Source: CAYVFM01 sp964546375
Lineage (GTDB): Bacteria > Gemmatimonadota > Gemmatimonadetes > Palauibacterales > Palauibacteraceae
Length of the DNA: 39,261 nucleotides
Assembly: GCA_964546375.1 (NCBI GenBank)
Contig: CAZJJO010000009.1
Span: 1 to 39,261 of the forward strand
Direction of reading: 5' to 3'
Shown: positions 12,579 through 20,811 of the stretch, one piece after another
How the letters are laid out: every line of letters begins with the position of its first letter
How positions within the stretch are numbered: position 1 is the stretch's first letter
The notes under the pieces: generated by a model
Told to the model about the DNA's origin: nothing
The model's input: only the letters and a program-made list of their open reading frames with translations
Databases searched by the model: none
Program-made: the position numbers and the translations under genes

Positions 12579-13450
12579 GGGCGCTGCGCGAGGCCGTCGC
12601 CGGCCTGGGGCGGGCGCCCCTGCTCAGCGGGCTCTCGGTGGTCTCCATCGGCTTCAGCCTCTTCATCCTGGGGCTGTTCGGCCTCACCGCCCACAACATC
12701 GACCGGGCGCTGGCCTCGGTGGAGCGGCAGGTGGAGGTGGTGGCCTACCTGGAGGACCGGACCACCCCGGAGCAGGCGGAGGTGGCACGGCAGGAGGTGG
12801 AGGGCTATCCGGAGGTGGCCTCGGTCCGCCACGTCACCAAGGTGGAGGCGCTGCACGAGGCGCGGCGCGAGCTGGAGGAGTTCTCGGACGTCTTCTCCGA
12901 CCTGGAGGTGAACCCCCTGCCCGCGTCGCTGGAGGTCCGGCTCGCGCCGGGTCACCGGGACCCGGAGAGCGTCCAGGCCGTGGCCGACCGGATGAGTGGC
13001 TACGGCTTCGTCGAGGAGGTCCGGTACGGACGCGAGTGGGTGGACCGGATCTTCGCCCTGCGGCGCATCGGCGGCGTGGCCGCGGCGGTGCTGGGGGCCG
13101 CCTTCGCCCTGGTGGCGGTGATGCTGGTGGGCACCGCGGTGCGGATGGCCATCCTGGCCCGCTCGAAGGCCATCTCCATCATGCAGACCATCGGGGCGAA
13201 GCCCTCCTACATCCGCCGCCCCTTCCTGCTGGAGGGCCTGCTCACCGGCCTGGCCGGGGGTCTGCTGGCCCTGGGCCTCACCCGGGCCACCTGGTGGGCC
13301 GTGGACACCCACCTCTTCGACCTGACCTGGATGCCGGACCCGTGGATCGCGGGCGGCCTGGCCGGGGCCGCGCTCCTGGGGATGGCCGCCGCCTGGCGGG
13401 CGGTGCGCCGGGAGCTGCGGGACCTCTACGCCCTGGAGGGCGGGTCGTGA
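12575..13450 (+). CDS. ftsX: Cell-division membrane protein FtsX
   Basis: A 291-residue permease-like partner of FtsE. It has a short cytoplasmic N terminus and a first membrane helix (about 20-40). A periplasmic loop of about 120 residues follows, containing VEVVAYLEDRTTPEQAE and EVRLAPGHRDPE; this is the part that recruits EnvC-type or other hydrolase regulators in characterised systems. Three further helices (about 168-190, 212-238, 255-280) flank SKAISIMQTIGAKPSYIRRPFLLEG, the cytoplasmic segment that contacts FtsE. It starts with GTG overlapping the ftsE stop, and its own stop overlaps the next GTG. Immediate continuation into an EnvC-like gene supports a complete FtsEX-effector unit. 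Confidence 0.94.
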   Translation: MRALREAVAGLGRAPLLSGLSVVSIGFSLFILGLFGLTAHNIDRALASVERQVEVVAYLEDRTTPEQAEVARQEVEGYPEVASVRHVTKVEALHEARRELEEFSDVFSDLEVNPLPASLEVRLAPGHRDPESVQAVADRMSGYGFVEEVRYGREWVDRIFALRRIGGVAAAVLGAAFALVAVMLVGTAVRMAILARSKAISIMQTIGAKPSYIRRPFLLEGLLTGLAGGLLALGLTRATWWAVDTHLFDLTWMPDPWIAGGLAGAALLGMAAAWRAVRRELRDLYALEGGS

Positions 13451-14670
13451 GGTCGACGGCCGCGGTCCTCCTCCTGGGGCTCTCGGCCACCCTCGGGTCG
13501 GCGGCCCCCGCCGCGGCCCAGCAGGCCGGCGGCACCTCTGGCCAGGAGGAGCTGCGCCAGCGGATCCAGGAGAGCCAGCAGCGGCTGGAGGAGATCCGCG
13601 CCGAGCGGGAGCGGCTGCGGCGGGAGATGGAGAACCTCGAGCAGCGGGTGAGCACCCGTCGCGAAGCCCTGGAGAACCTGGAGCGCCGCATCGGGACGTC
13701 GGCCAGCGTCGTGGCCGAGCTGGACGTCCAGGTCCGGGCTCGCGGACAGGAGGTGGAGCAGATCACCCGCGAGATGCTCCGGACCCGCGACGATCTGACC
13801 GCGCGGAAGGTCGAGCTCCGGCAGCGCCTCCGGGAGGTCTACAAGCGGGGCCCCCTGGGCCCGGTCCGCGTGCTCCTCTCGGCCGACTCCTTCTCGGACC
13901 TGATCGACCGCTACAAGTACCTCCACATGATCACCCTCTACGATCGGATGCTGGTCCGCCAGGTTCGCCGGCTGGAGGACCGGCTCGAGGAGCAGCGCGA
14001 CGAGCTCGGCGACCAGCTCGATCGCCTGCAGGCCCTCCGCCGACAGAAGCGGAGCGAGCTGCAGGAGCTGGAGCAGCTCGAGTCGGAGCACCAGCGGCAG
14101 CTTGCGCGGCTGCAGACCCGGGAGTCGCGCCACGAGACCCGGCTGGCCCGCCTGGCGAGCGAGGAGCAGGAGCTGCAGGAGTTGATGGACGAACTCGAGC
14201 GGCTCCGGCGCGAGGCCGAGCGCCGGGAGGGGCGCTCGTCGACCTCCTCCCTGCGCACCTCCGACCTGGGCTCGCTGGACTGGCCGGTGGAGGGCGAGAT
14301 CCTCTATCGCTACGGGCCCGACCGCCAGGGCGGCAACACCGTCCAGCGCGACGGGATCGGCATCGCCGCCCCCGTGGGCACCCCGGTCCGGGCGGTGGAG
14401 TCCGGCCGGGTGGCCTGGACCGGCGACCGTGGCGTCTACGGGCCCACCGTCATCCTGAGCCACGGCGGCGGCTACTACTCGGTCTACCTGTACCTGGAGG
14501 AGATCCGGGTGGCGTCCGACCGGCGGGTCGAGGCGGGGCAGGTGGTGGGAACCGTGGGGGGCGCCGGCAGCCGCGAGGGAGCCCACGTGCAGTTCGAGAT
14601 CCACGAGCCGGGCTCCGACGGCTCCCCCCGGCCCGTGGACCCGGTCAAGTGGCTCCGGGAACGGGGATGA
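13447..14670 (+). CDS. envC: EnvC-like coiled-coil protein with non-catalytic LytM domain
   Basis: A 407-residue secreted protein: signal peptide (1-25), a long coiled coil (about 32-265) and a C-terminal LytM/peptidase M23 fold (from about 276). EnvC proteins do not cut peptidoglycan; FtsEX controls them and they switch on amidases. The LytM domain here is degenerate in the same sense. The usual HxxxD zinc motif reads RDGIG near 301-305, the usual HxH reads HVQ at 380-382, and the histidine of the YxHL strand is replaced (YLYL near 345). Position directly after ftsX, with a GTGA overlap, matches an FtsEX-regulated activator. The target amidase is not in this window. The stop overlaps the holB start (ATGA). 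Confidence 0.88.
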   Translation: MRSTAAVLLLGLSATLGSAAPAAAQQAGGTSGQEELRQRIQESQQRLEEIRAERERLRREMENLEQRVSTRREALENLERRIGTSASVVAELDVQVRARGQEVEQITREMLRTRDDLTARKVELRQRLREVYKRGPLGPVRVLLSADSFSDLIDRYKYLHMITLYDRMLVRQVRRLEDRLEEQRDELGDQLDRLQALRRQKRSELQELEQLESEHQRQLARLQTRESRHETRLARLASEEQELQELMDELERLRREAERREGRSSTSSLRTSDLGSLDWPVEGEILYRYGPDRQGGNTVQRDGIGIAAPVGTPVRAVESGRVAWTGDRGVYGPTVILSHGGGYYSVYLYLEEIRVASDRRVEAGQVVGTVGGAGSREGAHVQFEIHEPGSDGSPRPVDPVKWLRERG

Positions 14671-15776
14671 GCCTGCCGCCGCTGGTCGGGCACGAGGACC
14701 TGCGTCGTCGGCTGGCCGCGGCCGCCGGCGAGGGGCGGCTTCCCCGGTCCCTGCTGTTCCACGGCCCGGAGGGGGTCGGCAAGCAGCGCCTGGCGCTCTG
14801 GCTCGGCCGGCTCCTGCTGTGCGAGCGGGACGGCTGCGGCGACTGCCGGGCCTGCCGGCTGGCCGACCGGCTGGAGCACCCCGACCTCCACTGGTTCTTC
14901 CCCCTCCCGCGGCCGAAGGGCGCCTCCTCGCGCGACAGGCTGCGAGAGAAGCTGGAGGAGGCCCGGATGGAAGCGCTGGAGGCCCGCCGCTCCGAGCCCC
15001 TGGCCGTCCGGGAGGAGGAGGGTGCGACCGGGATCTACCTGGCCGCGGTGGAGGAGATGCGCCGGAAGGCGTCGCGCCGGCCCGCCATGGGAGACTGCTC
15101 GGTCTTCGTGGTGGGCGACGCCGAGGCCATGGTGCCGCAGGCGGCGAGCCAGCAGGCGGCCAACGCCTTCCTCAAGCTGCTGGAGGAGCCGCCCGAGGAC
15201 ACCTGGGTGATCCTCACCAGCAGCCGGAGGGGCGCCCTGCTCCCCACCGTGCGCTCCCGGGTGCTCGCGCTCCGCGTCTCGCCGCTCTCCCGGGAGCGGG
15301 TGGCCGCGTTCCTCCGCGAGGAGGCCGGCGCCGACGAGGAGGCGGCCGCCGCGGCGGCGCGCCGCGCCCAGGGCTCGATCGGCCAGGCGCTCCGCGAGCT
15401 GTCGGGGGACGAGCGGGACCGGCGGGACCGGGCCGAAGCCCTCGTCCGGGCCGCCCTCTCGTCCCGGCCGGCCGACCGGTGGGAGGCGGCGGCCCGCGTC
15501 TCCCCGTCCGGGGCACGGGGCGCGTTCACCGACACCCTGGCGGCGATGGCCGAGCTGCTGCGCGACCTGGCGGCGGTGTCCCTGGGCCGGGAGGAGCGCA
15601 CCTTCCAGCCCGACCGCGCCCGCCGGCTCTCCGACGGGAGGGAGCTGTCGGTGCACGGGCTCTCGCGGGCCCTGGAGCGGGTCGAGGAGGCCCGGTCCGA
15701 GGCCGCGGGCAACGTGAACCCCCAGGCCCTCACGGCCACGCTGCTCCGGGAGATGGCCCGGGAGCTGGCGGACTAG
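14667..15776 (+). CDS. holB: DNA polymerase III delta-prime subunit
   Basis: A clamp-loader AAA+ protein of 369 residues. It has GHEDLRRRL at the start of the fold, a P-loop GPEGVGKQRL, a zinc-binding cluster CERDGCGDCRACR, and ANAFLKLLEEPPEDTWVILTS followed by LLPTVRSR, the sensor/SRC-type segment. A charged insertion of about 60 residues after the zinc cluster separates it from the core. The C-terminal third is the helical collar domain. It lacks the long extra domains of DnaX (tau), so delta-prime is preferred. The ATG at 14667 overlaps the envC stop and is the last gene of the pdxA-to-holB chain; a hairpin follows 20 bp after the stop. Why a replication gene is coupled to division genes is not clear from sequence. 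Confidence 0.88.
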   Translation: MSLPPLVGHEDLRRRLAAAAGEGRLPRSLLFHGPEGVGKQRLALWLGRLLLCERDGCGDCRACRLADRLEHPDLHWFFPLPRPKGASSRDRLREKLEEARMEALEARRSEPLAVREEEGATGIYLAAVEEMRRKASRRPAMGDCSVFVVGDAEAMVPQAASQQAANAFLKLLEEPPEDTWVILTSSRRGALLPTVRSRVLALRVSPLSRERVAAFLREEAGADEEAAAAAARRAQGSIGQALRELSGDERDRRDRAEALVRAALSSRPADRWEAAARVSPSGARGAFTDTLAAMAELLRDLAAVSLGREERTFQPDRARRLSDGRELSVHGLSRALERVEEARSEAAGNVNPQALTATLLREMARELAD

Positions 15777-15796
15777 CCCGGACGGACCGGACCGCC

Positions 15797-15826
15797 GGTG
15801 CCCGACCCTCCGGTCCGTCGGGCACC
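15797..15826 (+). terminator. Hairpin closing the surA-holB operon
   Basis: A perfect 10-bp stem, GGTGCCCGAC with GTCGGGCACC and a 10-base loop, lies 20 bp after the holB stop and is followed by TTCCCCC. The U-tract is poor, but stem and position make it a likely terminator. Confidence 0.6.
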
Positions 15827-15881
15827 TTCCCCCGGACCTCGTGTACGAAGGAGAGAGGTTCGGGGCGAACAAAACCCGAAT

Positions 15882-15895
15882 ATGCGGTCCCGCAT
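15882..15895. repeat. Short inverted repeat upstream of the transglycosylase gene
   Basis: ATGCGG-TC-CCGCAT, 6-bp perfect arms, lies about 115 bp before the transglycosylase start, next to a locally AT-richer patch (CAAAACCCGAATAT). It could be an operator; there is no further support. Confidence 0.3.
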
Positions 15896-16010
15896 GGAAC
15901 GCCCGTTGCACCGGGCGGCCCCGAGCCTCGCCTCCGCCCCCCTGCCGCGACCGGAGGGGGGCGGACCCGCGACGGATCCGAGCGATCACCCGGAAGGGAG
16001 ACCGATAGAG

Positions 16011-16718
16011 ATGTCCCGCGACGAACTGCTCAGCCGACGCCTGGCCCGACCGCCCAGTACCGACGCGAGCGCCCTTCGTCGGGGCGCACGGAAGTTCCGC
16101 GACCGCGCCGCGACGCCGCTGGGGGCGGCGCTCCTGGCGGTCGCCTCGTTCGTGGGCGGCATGGCCGTCGCCGCCCAGACCGGGTTCCCCCCGGGCCAGG
16201 CGGAGGAGCTGTCGGAACGCCTCGAGGAGACCCGCGGCGAGCTGCAGCGTACCCGGGGTCGGCTGGCCGTGCGGCACATCCAGCTTCAGCGGCTGGAGGC
16301 CGTCCAGCGGCTGTCGGGGCGCCACGGGGTCCCGGCCGACCTGGCCGCCTCCATCCACGACATCGCCCGGGCCGAGGGCGTCGAGCCGGACCTCGCCTTC
16401 CGGCTGGTGGAGACCGAGTCCTCGTTCCGCCGCACGGCGGTGAGCGGGGCCGGCGCGGTGGGCTACACCCAGATCAAGCCGTCGACGGCCGCCTGGCTGC
16501 GGCCGGGGACGACGCGAGAAGACCTCTTCGACACCCGGACCAACCTGCGCCTGGGCTTCCGCTACCTCTCCCTGCTGCTGGACCGCTACGAGGGGGACTC
16601 CCGGCTCGCCCTGCTGGCCTACAACCAGGGGCCCAACCGGGTGGGCAGCCTGCTGGCCATGGGTCGGGACCCGGGCAACGGCTACGCCCGGCGGATCCTG
16701 ACCGGGCTGGAGGACTGA
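16011..16718 (+). CDS. Membrane-anchored lytic transglycosylase (SLT domain)
   Basis: A 235-residue protein with a basic N terminus, one hydrophobic helix (about 36-56, an anchor or uncleaved signal), a short coiled coil (about 63-100) and an SLT goose-lysozyme-like domain (about 105-235). Catalytic Glu is E136 in LVETESSFRRTAVS, followed by GAVGYTQIKPSTA and the LALLAYNQGPNRV motif of family 1 transglycosylases. It should cut the glycan strands of peptidoglycan. The frame is open upstream to 15798, but the ATG at 16011 is preferred: AGGGAG lies ten bases upstream and the membrane helix then falls where expected. It converges on the MltD-like gene with only 22 bp between stops. Confidence 0.86.
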   Translation: MSRDELLSRRLARPPSTDASALRRGARKFRDRAATPLGAALLAVASFVGGMAVAAQTGFPPGQAEELSERLEETRGELQRTRGRLAVRHIQLQRLEAVQRLSGRHGVPADLAASIHDIARAEGVEPDLAFRLVETESSFRRTAVSGAGAVGYTQIKPSTAAWLRPGTTREDLFDTRTNLRLGFRYLSLLLDRYEGDSRLALLAYNQGPNRVGSLLAMGRDPGNGYARRILTGLED

Positions 16719-16740
16719 CGGGAGCCCGTCCGCCCTCGGA

Positions 16741-18186
16741 TCAGCGGCGCACCCGGAGCCGATCGCCCGGCCGGATGGTGGGCGAATCCAGGCCGTTCCA
16801 GGCCATGAGCTGACGGGTGGAGACCCGGTGCCGGCGGGCGATGTCCCACAGGGTGTCGCCACGGCGCACCACCACGGTGGCGGAGCCCGAGGGCCGCGAC
16901 CGCTCCAGCTCGCCGTCCCCGGGGCGGCCGCTCCGGGGGACCACCAGCCGCTGGCCGATCTGCAGGCGCTGCGGGTCGATGCCGTCGTTCGCCGCCCGGA
17001 TGGCCCGGACGGAGGTGCCGTAGCGCTCGGCGACGTGCGAGAGCGTCTGCCCCCGGGTGACCCGATGGACCAGCCAGGTGACCCGCTCCTCGGGCGGGAT
17101 CTTCCCGTAGGCGGTCCGGAAGCGGTCGGCCGTCCCCGCCGGGACCCGGACCTCGGACCGGCGCCCGGGGGGCGTCACGTGCCGACGGAACTTCGGGTTC
17201 AGCCGACGGATCCGCTCCTCGGTGGTGCCGGCCGCCTCGGCGATCACGTCCAGGCTGGTGGCGTCGGGCACGGCGACCACGTCGAAGCGCATCGGCTCCG
17301 CCCGCTCCAGGCCGCCGAAGCCGTGGGCCGCCGGATTCCGCCCGATCAGCGCCGCGGCGATGATCTTCGGCACGTGGTTCCGGGTCTCCCGGGGCAGGGC
17401 CCGGCGCTCCACCAGGTCCCAGTAGTCCTCGCTCCCCGTCCGCGAGATGCTCCAGCGGACCCGCCCCTCGCCGGCGTTGTAGGCGGCGGCCGCCAGGTAC
17501 CAGCTCCCGAACTCGGCGTAGAGGTCCGAGAGGTATCGGATCGCCGCGTCGGTGGAGGCCACCGGGTCGCGCCGCTCGTCCACCCAGTAGGAGACCTCGA
17601 GGCCGTACTTGCGGGCGGTGGAGGCCATGAACTGCCACAGCCCCACCGCCCGGGCCCGGCTGTAGGCGTCCGGGTTCATCCCGCTCTCGATGAGCGCCTT
17701 GTAGACCAGGTCCTCGGGGAGGCCCGCCTCGCGCAGGCGGGTCCGGATCATCGGCTCGTAGCGGCCCGCGCGGCGGAGGTAGGTGGCGAAGCGGTCGTGG
17801 AGCCGCGTGCTGAACCGGTCGACCCACCACCGCACCGTCCGGTTCGTCTCCAGCGGGATCTCGTAGCGCTCCGCGTCGTCCGGCATCCGGGACACGCCCA
17901 GGGGGTCGGAGCCGAAGAGCCGGCGGAACTGCTCCCGCGTGGGCTCGTCCATGCGATCCATCGCCCCGGCGGTCTCCGGGACCGCCTCGCCGGTCCCCTC
18001 CGGCGCCCGATCGGGGGAGGCCTCGGCGGGAGCGGCCGCCGTCGTGTCGGCCGGGGTCCCGGCCGAGGGCCCGCTCGTCGCCGGCGGCGTCCCGCCGGCG
18101 GATCCCCCCAGGCTGGCGCACCCGGCCAGGAGCAGGGCCAGGGGCCCCGCCGCCGCGGCCGTCCACGTGTGGCTCGCTCGCGACAT
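16741..18186 (-). CDS. mltD: MltD-like lipoprotein lytic transglycosylase with LysM repeats
   Basis: A 481-residue lipoprotein: lipobox LLAGC with C23 as the lipidated cysteine, then a 50-residue Ala/Pro/Gly/Thr linker. The SLT domain (about 145-270) has catalytic E167 in ALIESGMNPDAYS, followed by AVGLWQFM and AAAYNAGEGRV. Three LysM-like units follow. The first is degenerate (FDVVAVPDATSLDVIAEAAG); the second (VHRVTRGQTLSHVAERYG) and third (VVRRGDTLWDIARRH) are typical peptidoglycan-binding modules. It should act at the outer-membrane inner leaflet on the cell wall. The ATG has GGAGGCGGG directly upstream. It lies 41 bp downstream of guaB on the same strand. Confidence 0.9.
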   Translation of the reverse strand: MSRASHTWTAAAAGPLALLLAGCASLGGSAGGTPPATSGPSAGTPADTTAAAPAEASPDRAPEGTGEAVPETAGAMDRMDEPTREQFRRLFGSDPLGVSRMPDDAERYEIPLETNRTVRWWVDRFSTRLHDRFATYLRRAGRYEPMIRTRLREAGLPEDLVYKALIESGMNPDAYSRARAVGLWQFMASTARKYGLEVSYWVDERRDPVASTDAAIRYLSDLYAEFGSWYLAAAAYNAGEGRVRWSISRTGSEDYWDLVERRALPRETRNHVPKIIAAALIGRNPAAHGFGGLERAEPMRFDVVAVPDATSLDVIAEAAGTTEERIRRLNPKFRRHVTPPGRRSEVRVPAGTADRFRTAYGKIPPEERVTWLVHRVTRGQTLSHVAERYGTSVRAIRAANDGIDPQRLQIGQRLVVPRSGRPGDGELERSRPSGSATVVVRRGDTLWDIARRHRVSTRQLMAWNGLDSPTIRPGDRLRVRR

Positions 18187-18227
18187 CCCGCCTCCGTCGC
18201 TCCGGTCCGCGTGCCGCCCCGTGCCGC

Positions 18228-19706
18228 TCACTGGGGGTTGTAGTTCGGCGCTTCGCGGGTGATCACCACGTCGTGGGGATGGGACTCCCGCAGCCCGCCG
18301 GACGTGATCTTCAGGAACCGGGCCGTCCGGCGCAACGCCTCCAGGTCCGCCGCCCCGCAGTAGCCCATCCCGCTGCGCAGCCCGCCCACGAGCTGGTGGA
18401 GGGTGTCCTCCACCGCCCCCTTGTAGGGCACCCGTCCCTCGACGCCCTCCGGGACGAGCTTCTGCTCCCGCCGGCTCTCCTCCTGGAAGTACCGGTCGGC
18501 CGAGCCCTCCTCCATGGCCGAGAGCGAGCCCATGCCGCGGACCACCTTGAACCGGCGCCCCTCGAGGAGGAACGACTCGCCGGGGCTCTCCTCGGTCCCC
18601 GCGAACATCGAGCCCATCATGACGGTGTGGGCCCCCGCCGCCAGCGCCTTGACCACGTCGCCGGAGTGCTTGACGCCGCCGTCGGAGATCACCGGCACCC
18701 GGCCCTCCACGCCCCGGACCGCCTCCATGACGGCCGTGACCTGGGGGACCCCGACGCCGGTGACGACCCGGGTGGTGCAGATCGATCCGGGCCCCACGCC
18801 GACCTTCACCGCGTCGACGCCCCGCTCCACCAGCGCGTCGGCCCCCTCGGCGGTGGCCACGTTGCCGCCCACCAGCTGGACATCCGGCAGCTCCTCGCGG
18901 ACGCGGGCGACCGCCTCCAGGACGCCCTGGGAGTGCCCGTGCGCGGTGTCCACCACGATGGCGTCGCAGCCGGCCCCCACCAGCTCGCGGGCCCGCTCGA
19001 CGTCGGCCGGGGCGGCCCCCACCGCGGCGGCGACCAGCAGGCGGCCGTGCTCGTCCTTGGAGGCGTCGGGGTGCTTGCGGCGCTTGAAGATGTCCTTGAC
19101 GGTGATGAGCCCCTCGAGCTTCCCCTCCTCGTCCACCACCGGCAGCTTCTCGATCTTGTGCTCCCGGAGGATCTCCTCGGCCTCGTCCAGGGAGGTCCCC
19201 TCGGGCACGGTGATCAGCCCCTCGTCCGTCATCGCCTGGCGGACGGGGCGATCCAGGTCGGACTCGAAGACCAGGTCCCGGTTGGTGATGATGCCGACCA
19301 GGGTCTCGTCGTCCTCGACGATGGGGACCCCGCTGATGGAGAACTCCGACATGAGCGCCGTCGCCTCGCGCAGGCTCGCGTCCGGTCCCAGGGTGATGGG
19401 CTCGAGGATCATCCCGCTCTCCGAGCGCTTCACCCGGTCGACCTCGGCGCACTGCCGCTCGACGGACATGTTCTTGTGGATCACGCCGATGCCGCCGTGC
19501 CGGGCCAGGTGGATGGCCATCTCGTGCTCGGTGACCGTGTCCATGGCCGCCGACACCAGCGGCACCGCCAGGTCGAGGCCGCGGGTGAAGGAGGCGCCGG
19601 TGTCGACCTCCCGGGGATGGACCTCCGAGTGGCGGGGGACCAGGAGGACGTCGTCGAAGGTGAGGCCTTCGGAGATCGGAGGCTCGCTGTGGGGCTGACG
19701 GGTCAT
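18228..19706 (-). CDS. guaB: IMP dehydrogenase GuaB
   Basis: GuaB oxidises IMP to XMP, the committed step of GMP synthesis. The 492-residue protein has the full TIM barrel, starting at LTFDDVLLVP. A CBS pair (about 97-207) is inserted after GGIGVIHKNMS. The active-site loop VGVGPGSICTTRVVTGVG carries catalytic C310. GDVVKALAAGAHTVMMGSMFAGTEESPG and YKGAVEDTLHQLVGGLRSGMGYCG are also present. The ATG at 19706 is the natural start, with GGAAGG about 12 bases upstream. A strong terminator ends 49 bp before it, so guaB probably has its own promoter or is controlled by read-through. Confidence 0.97.
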   Translation of the reverse strand: MTRQPHSEPPISEGLTFDDVLLVPRHSEVHPREVDTGASFTRGLDLAVPLVSAAMDTVTEHEMAIHLARHGGIGVIHKNMSVERQCAEVDRVKRSESGMILEPITLGPDASLREATALMSEFSISGVPIVEDDETLVGIITNRDLVFESDLDRPVRQAMTDEGLITVPEGTSLDEAEEILREHKIEKLPVVDEEGKLEGLITVKDIFKRRKHPDASKDEHGRLLVAAAVGAAPADVERARELVGAGCDAIVVDTAHGHSQGVLEAVARVREELPDVQLVGGNVATAEGADALVERGVDAVKVGVGPGSICTTRVVTGVGVPQVTAVMEAVRGVEGRVPVISDGGVKHSGDVVKALAAGAHTVMMGSMFAGTEESPGESFLLEGRRFKVVRGMGSLSAMEEGSADRYFQEESRREQKLVPEGVEGRVPYKGAVEDTLHQLVGGLRSGMGYCGAADLEALRRTARFLKITSGGLRESHPHDVVITREAPNYNPQ

Positions 19707-19754
19707 GGGATCGGGCGCCTTCCGGATCCAGAGGGGGCGGGCGGCACCGGTAGC

Positions 19755-19811
19755 AAAAAACCGCACGCGGCCGGGGCGCCGCCCCGGAGGCGGCGCCCGT
19801 CACCCGTGCGG
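19755..19811 (-). terminator. Strong intrinsic terminator upstream of guaB
   Basis: On the minus strand this is a long stem: outer arms CCGCACG and CGTGCGG (19805-19811, 19761-19767), inner perfect 10-bp stem GGGCGCCGCC/GGCGGCGCCC (19774-19783, 19789-19798). Six T follow (plus-strand A at 19755-19760). It is the clearest intrinsic terminator in the window. It ends transcription of the DUF1232 gene 105 bp after that stop, or could be read as an attenuator in the guaB leader. Confidence 0.82.
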
Positions 19812-19915
19812 CGGTGCGCGGAGCGTCCGGTCGGGAAGCTAGGCCCCCCGAAGGGGGCGGGCAAGGCGCGGGGCGCCCGGGCCGAGCGGGGGGGCGCTGG
19901 GGAGGAGAGGGCGGG

Positions 19916-20344
19916 TCAGCCGGCCCGCAGGAGCCCCCGCATCCAGCCCGGCAGGGCCTCGACCGACCGGTCGAGCGCGTCCCGCACGTCCAGCAGCAGC
20001 TCGGGGTCGCCGTCCCAGTGCTCCAGCAGGATCGCCGCGTCGGTGCGATAGAGGAGGCGATCCAGGGCCACCAGGACCAGCAGCAGGTCGTCGAGCTGGC
20101 CCAGCCCGGGGATCCAGTCGGGCACCAGGTCGACGGGAACGAACAGGTACACCAGCGTGCCCCCGAACACGGCCCGGTCCAGCAGGGAGACCCGGCGGTC
20201 GCCCAGCATCCGGAACAGCAGCTTGCCGAACGAAGGCAGGCCCCGGACCAGCGCCATCAGCCGGCCGAGGCCGGACCGGCGCTCCTCCGGCCCGGTCGGG
20301 TCGTCGGCGGCCGCGGGCGGGGGGCCGGGGGCGTCGTCGCTCAC
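19916..20344 (-). CDS. YkvA/DUF1232-family small membrane protein
   Basis: A 142-residue protein with the DUF1232 core: LVYLFVPVDLVPDWIPGLGQLDDLLLVLVALDRLL, a proline- and aspartate-rich hydrophobic hairpin. The N-terminal 30 residues are low-complexity. Function of the family is not established. The start is GTG overlapping the previous gene's TGA (GTGA), so translation is probably coupled to it. A strong terminator follows. Confidence 0.82.
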   Translation of the reverse strand: MSDDAPGPPPAAADDPTGPEERRSGLGRLMALVRGLPSFGKLLFRMLGDRRVSLLDRAVFGGTLVYLFVPVDLVPDWIPGLGQLDDLLLVLVALDRLLYRTDAAILLEHWDGDPELLLDVRDALDRSVEALPGWMRGLLRAG

Positions 20345-20703
20345 TCGATCACGACCTCCCGCCGGCGCGGCGGATCTTTCGGATCACGGGGCGCCGGCTC
20401 GGGTCGGGAGGCGCCCTCCTCCAGCTCGGCCAGGAACTCGCCCGCGGCCTCGCGGACGGCCCCCAGGACCCGGTCGGCGCCGCCCACGACCCGCATCGTC
20501 TCCTTCAGCGCCCGGGCGGGCACCCGCCGGCTGCGCATCTCGTCCTGCAACAGCTCGGCGAACCGTCGGAAGCCCTCGGCCTCGGACGGCGCGTCGGCGT
20601 ACCGCTGCTCGAGGAAGCGGATGTAGTCCAGGATCTGGTAGCCCCGCTCGTCGGAGAGGCCGTCCAGCTTCCGCCAGATGCGCTTCTTCAGGATCTCGTT
20701 CAT
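20341..20703 (-). CDS. Small conserved-looking protein of unknown function
   Basis: I do not recognise this 120-residue protein with confidence. The N-terminal part (ILKKRIWRKLDGLSDERGYQILDYIRFLEQRYAD) is helical and resembles the short helix pair of DUF2281-like proteins. The tail is charged and proline-rich. There is no signal peptide or membrane segment. The ATG at 20703 has GGAGGAG four bases before the CGCC spacer, a strong Shine-Dalgarno; the open frame upstream to 20781 is proline/arginine-rich and unlikely. It overlaps the DUF1232 gene by 4 bp. Confidence 0.72.
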   Translation of the reverse strand: MNEILKKRIWRKLDGLSDERGYQILDYIRFLEQRYADAPSEAEGFRRFAELLQDEMRSRRVPARALKETMRVVGGADRVLGAVREAAGEFLAELEEGASRPEPAPRDPKDPPRRREVVIE

Positions 20704-20779
20704 GGCGCTCCTCCGTCGCTGCCGGCCGCTCGCGGGCGGGAACGCGGGCGCGCAACCGGTCGGCGCTCCCGTCCCCCTC

Positions 20780-20808
20780 ATCTTACCGTTCGTGCCCGGG
20801 CGCGGAAA
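20780..20808 (-). promoter_or_regulatory. Possible promoter for the small unknown / DUF1232 pair
   Basis: TTTCCG (20803-20808), a 17-bp spacer and TAAGAT (20780-20785) lie just beyond the apbE stop and about 75 bp before the ATG at 20703. Only the -10 is close to consensus. Confidence 0.3.
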
Positions 20809-20811
20809 GTT

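Noticed and set aside
14667..15776. DnaX (gamma/tau) instead of delta-prime
   Set aside because: Too short and lacking the tau C-terminal domains; sequence layout follows HolB.
16719..16740. Terminator between the two convergent transglycosylase genes
   Set aside because: The 22-bp gap contains no useful stem.
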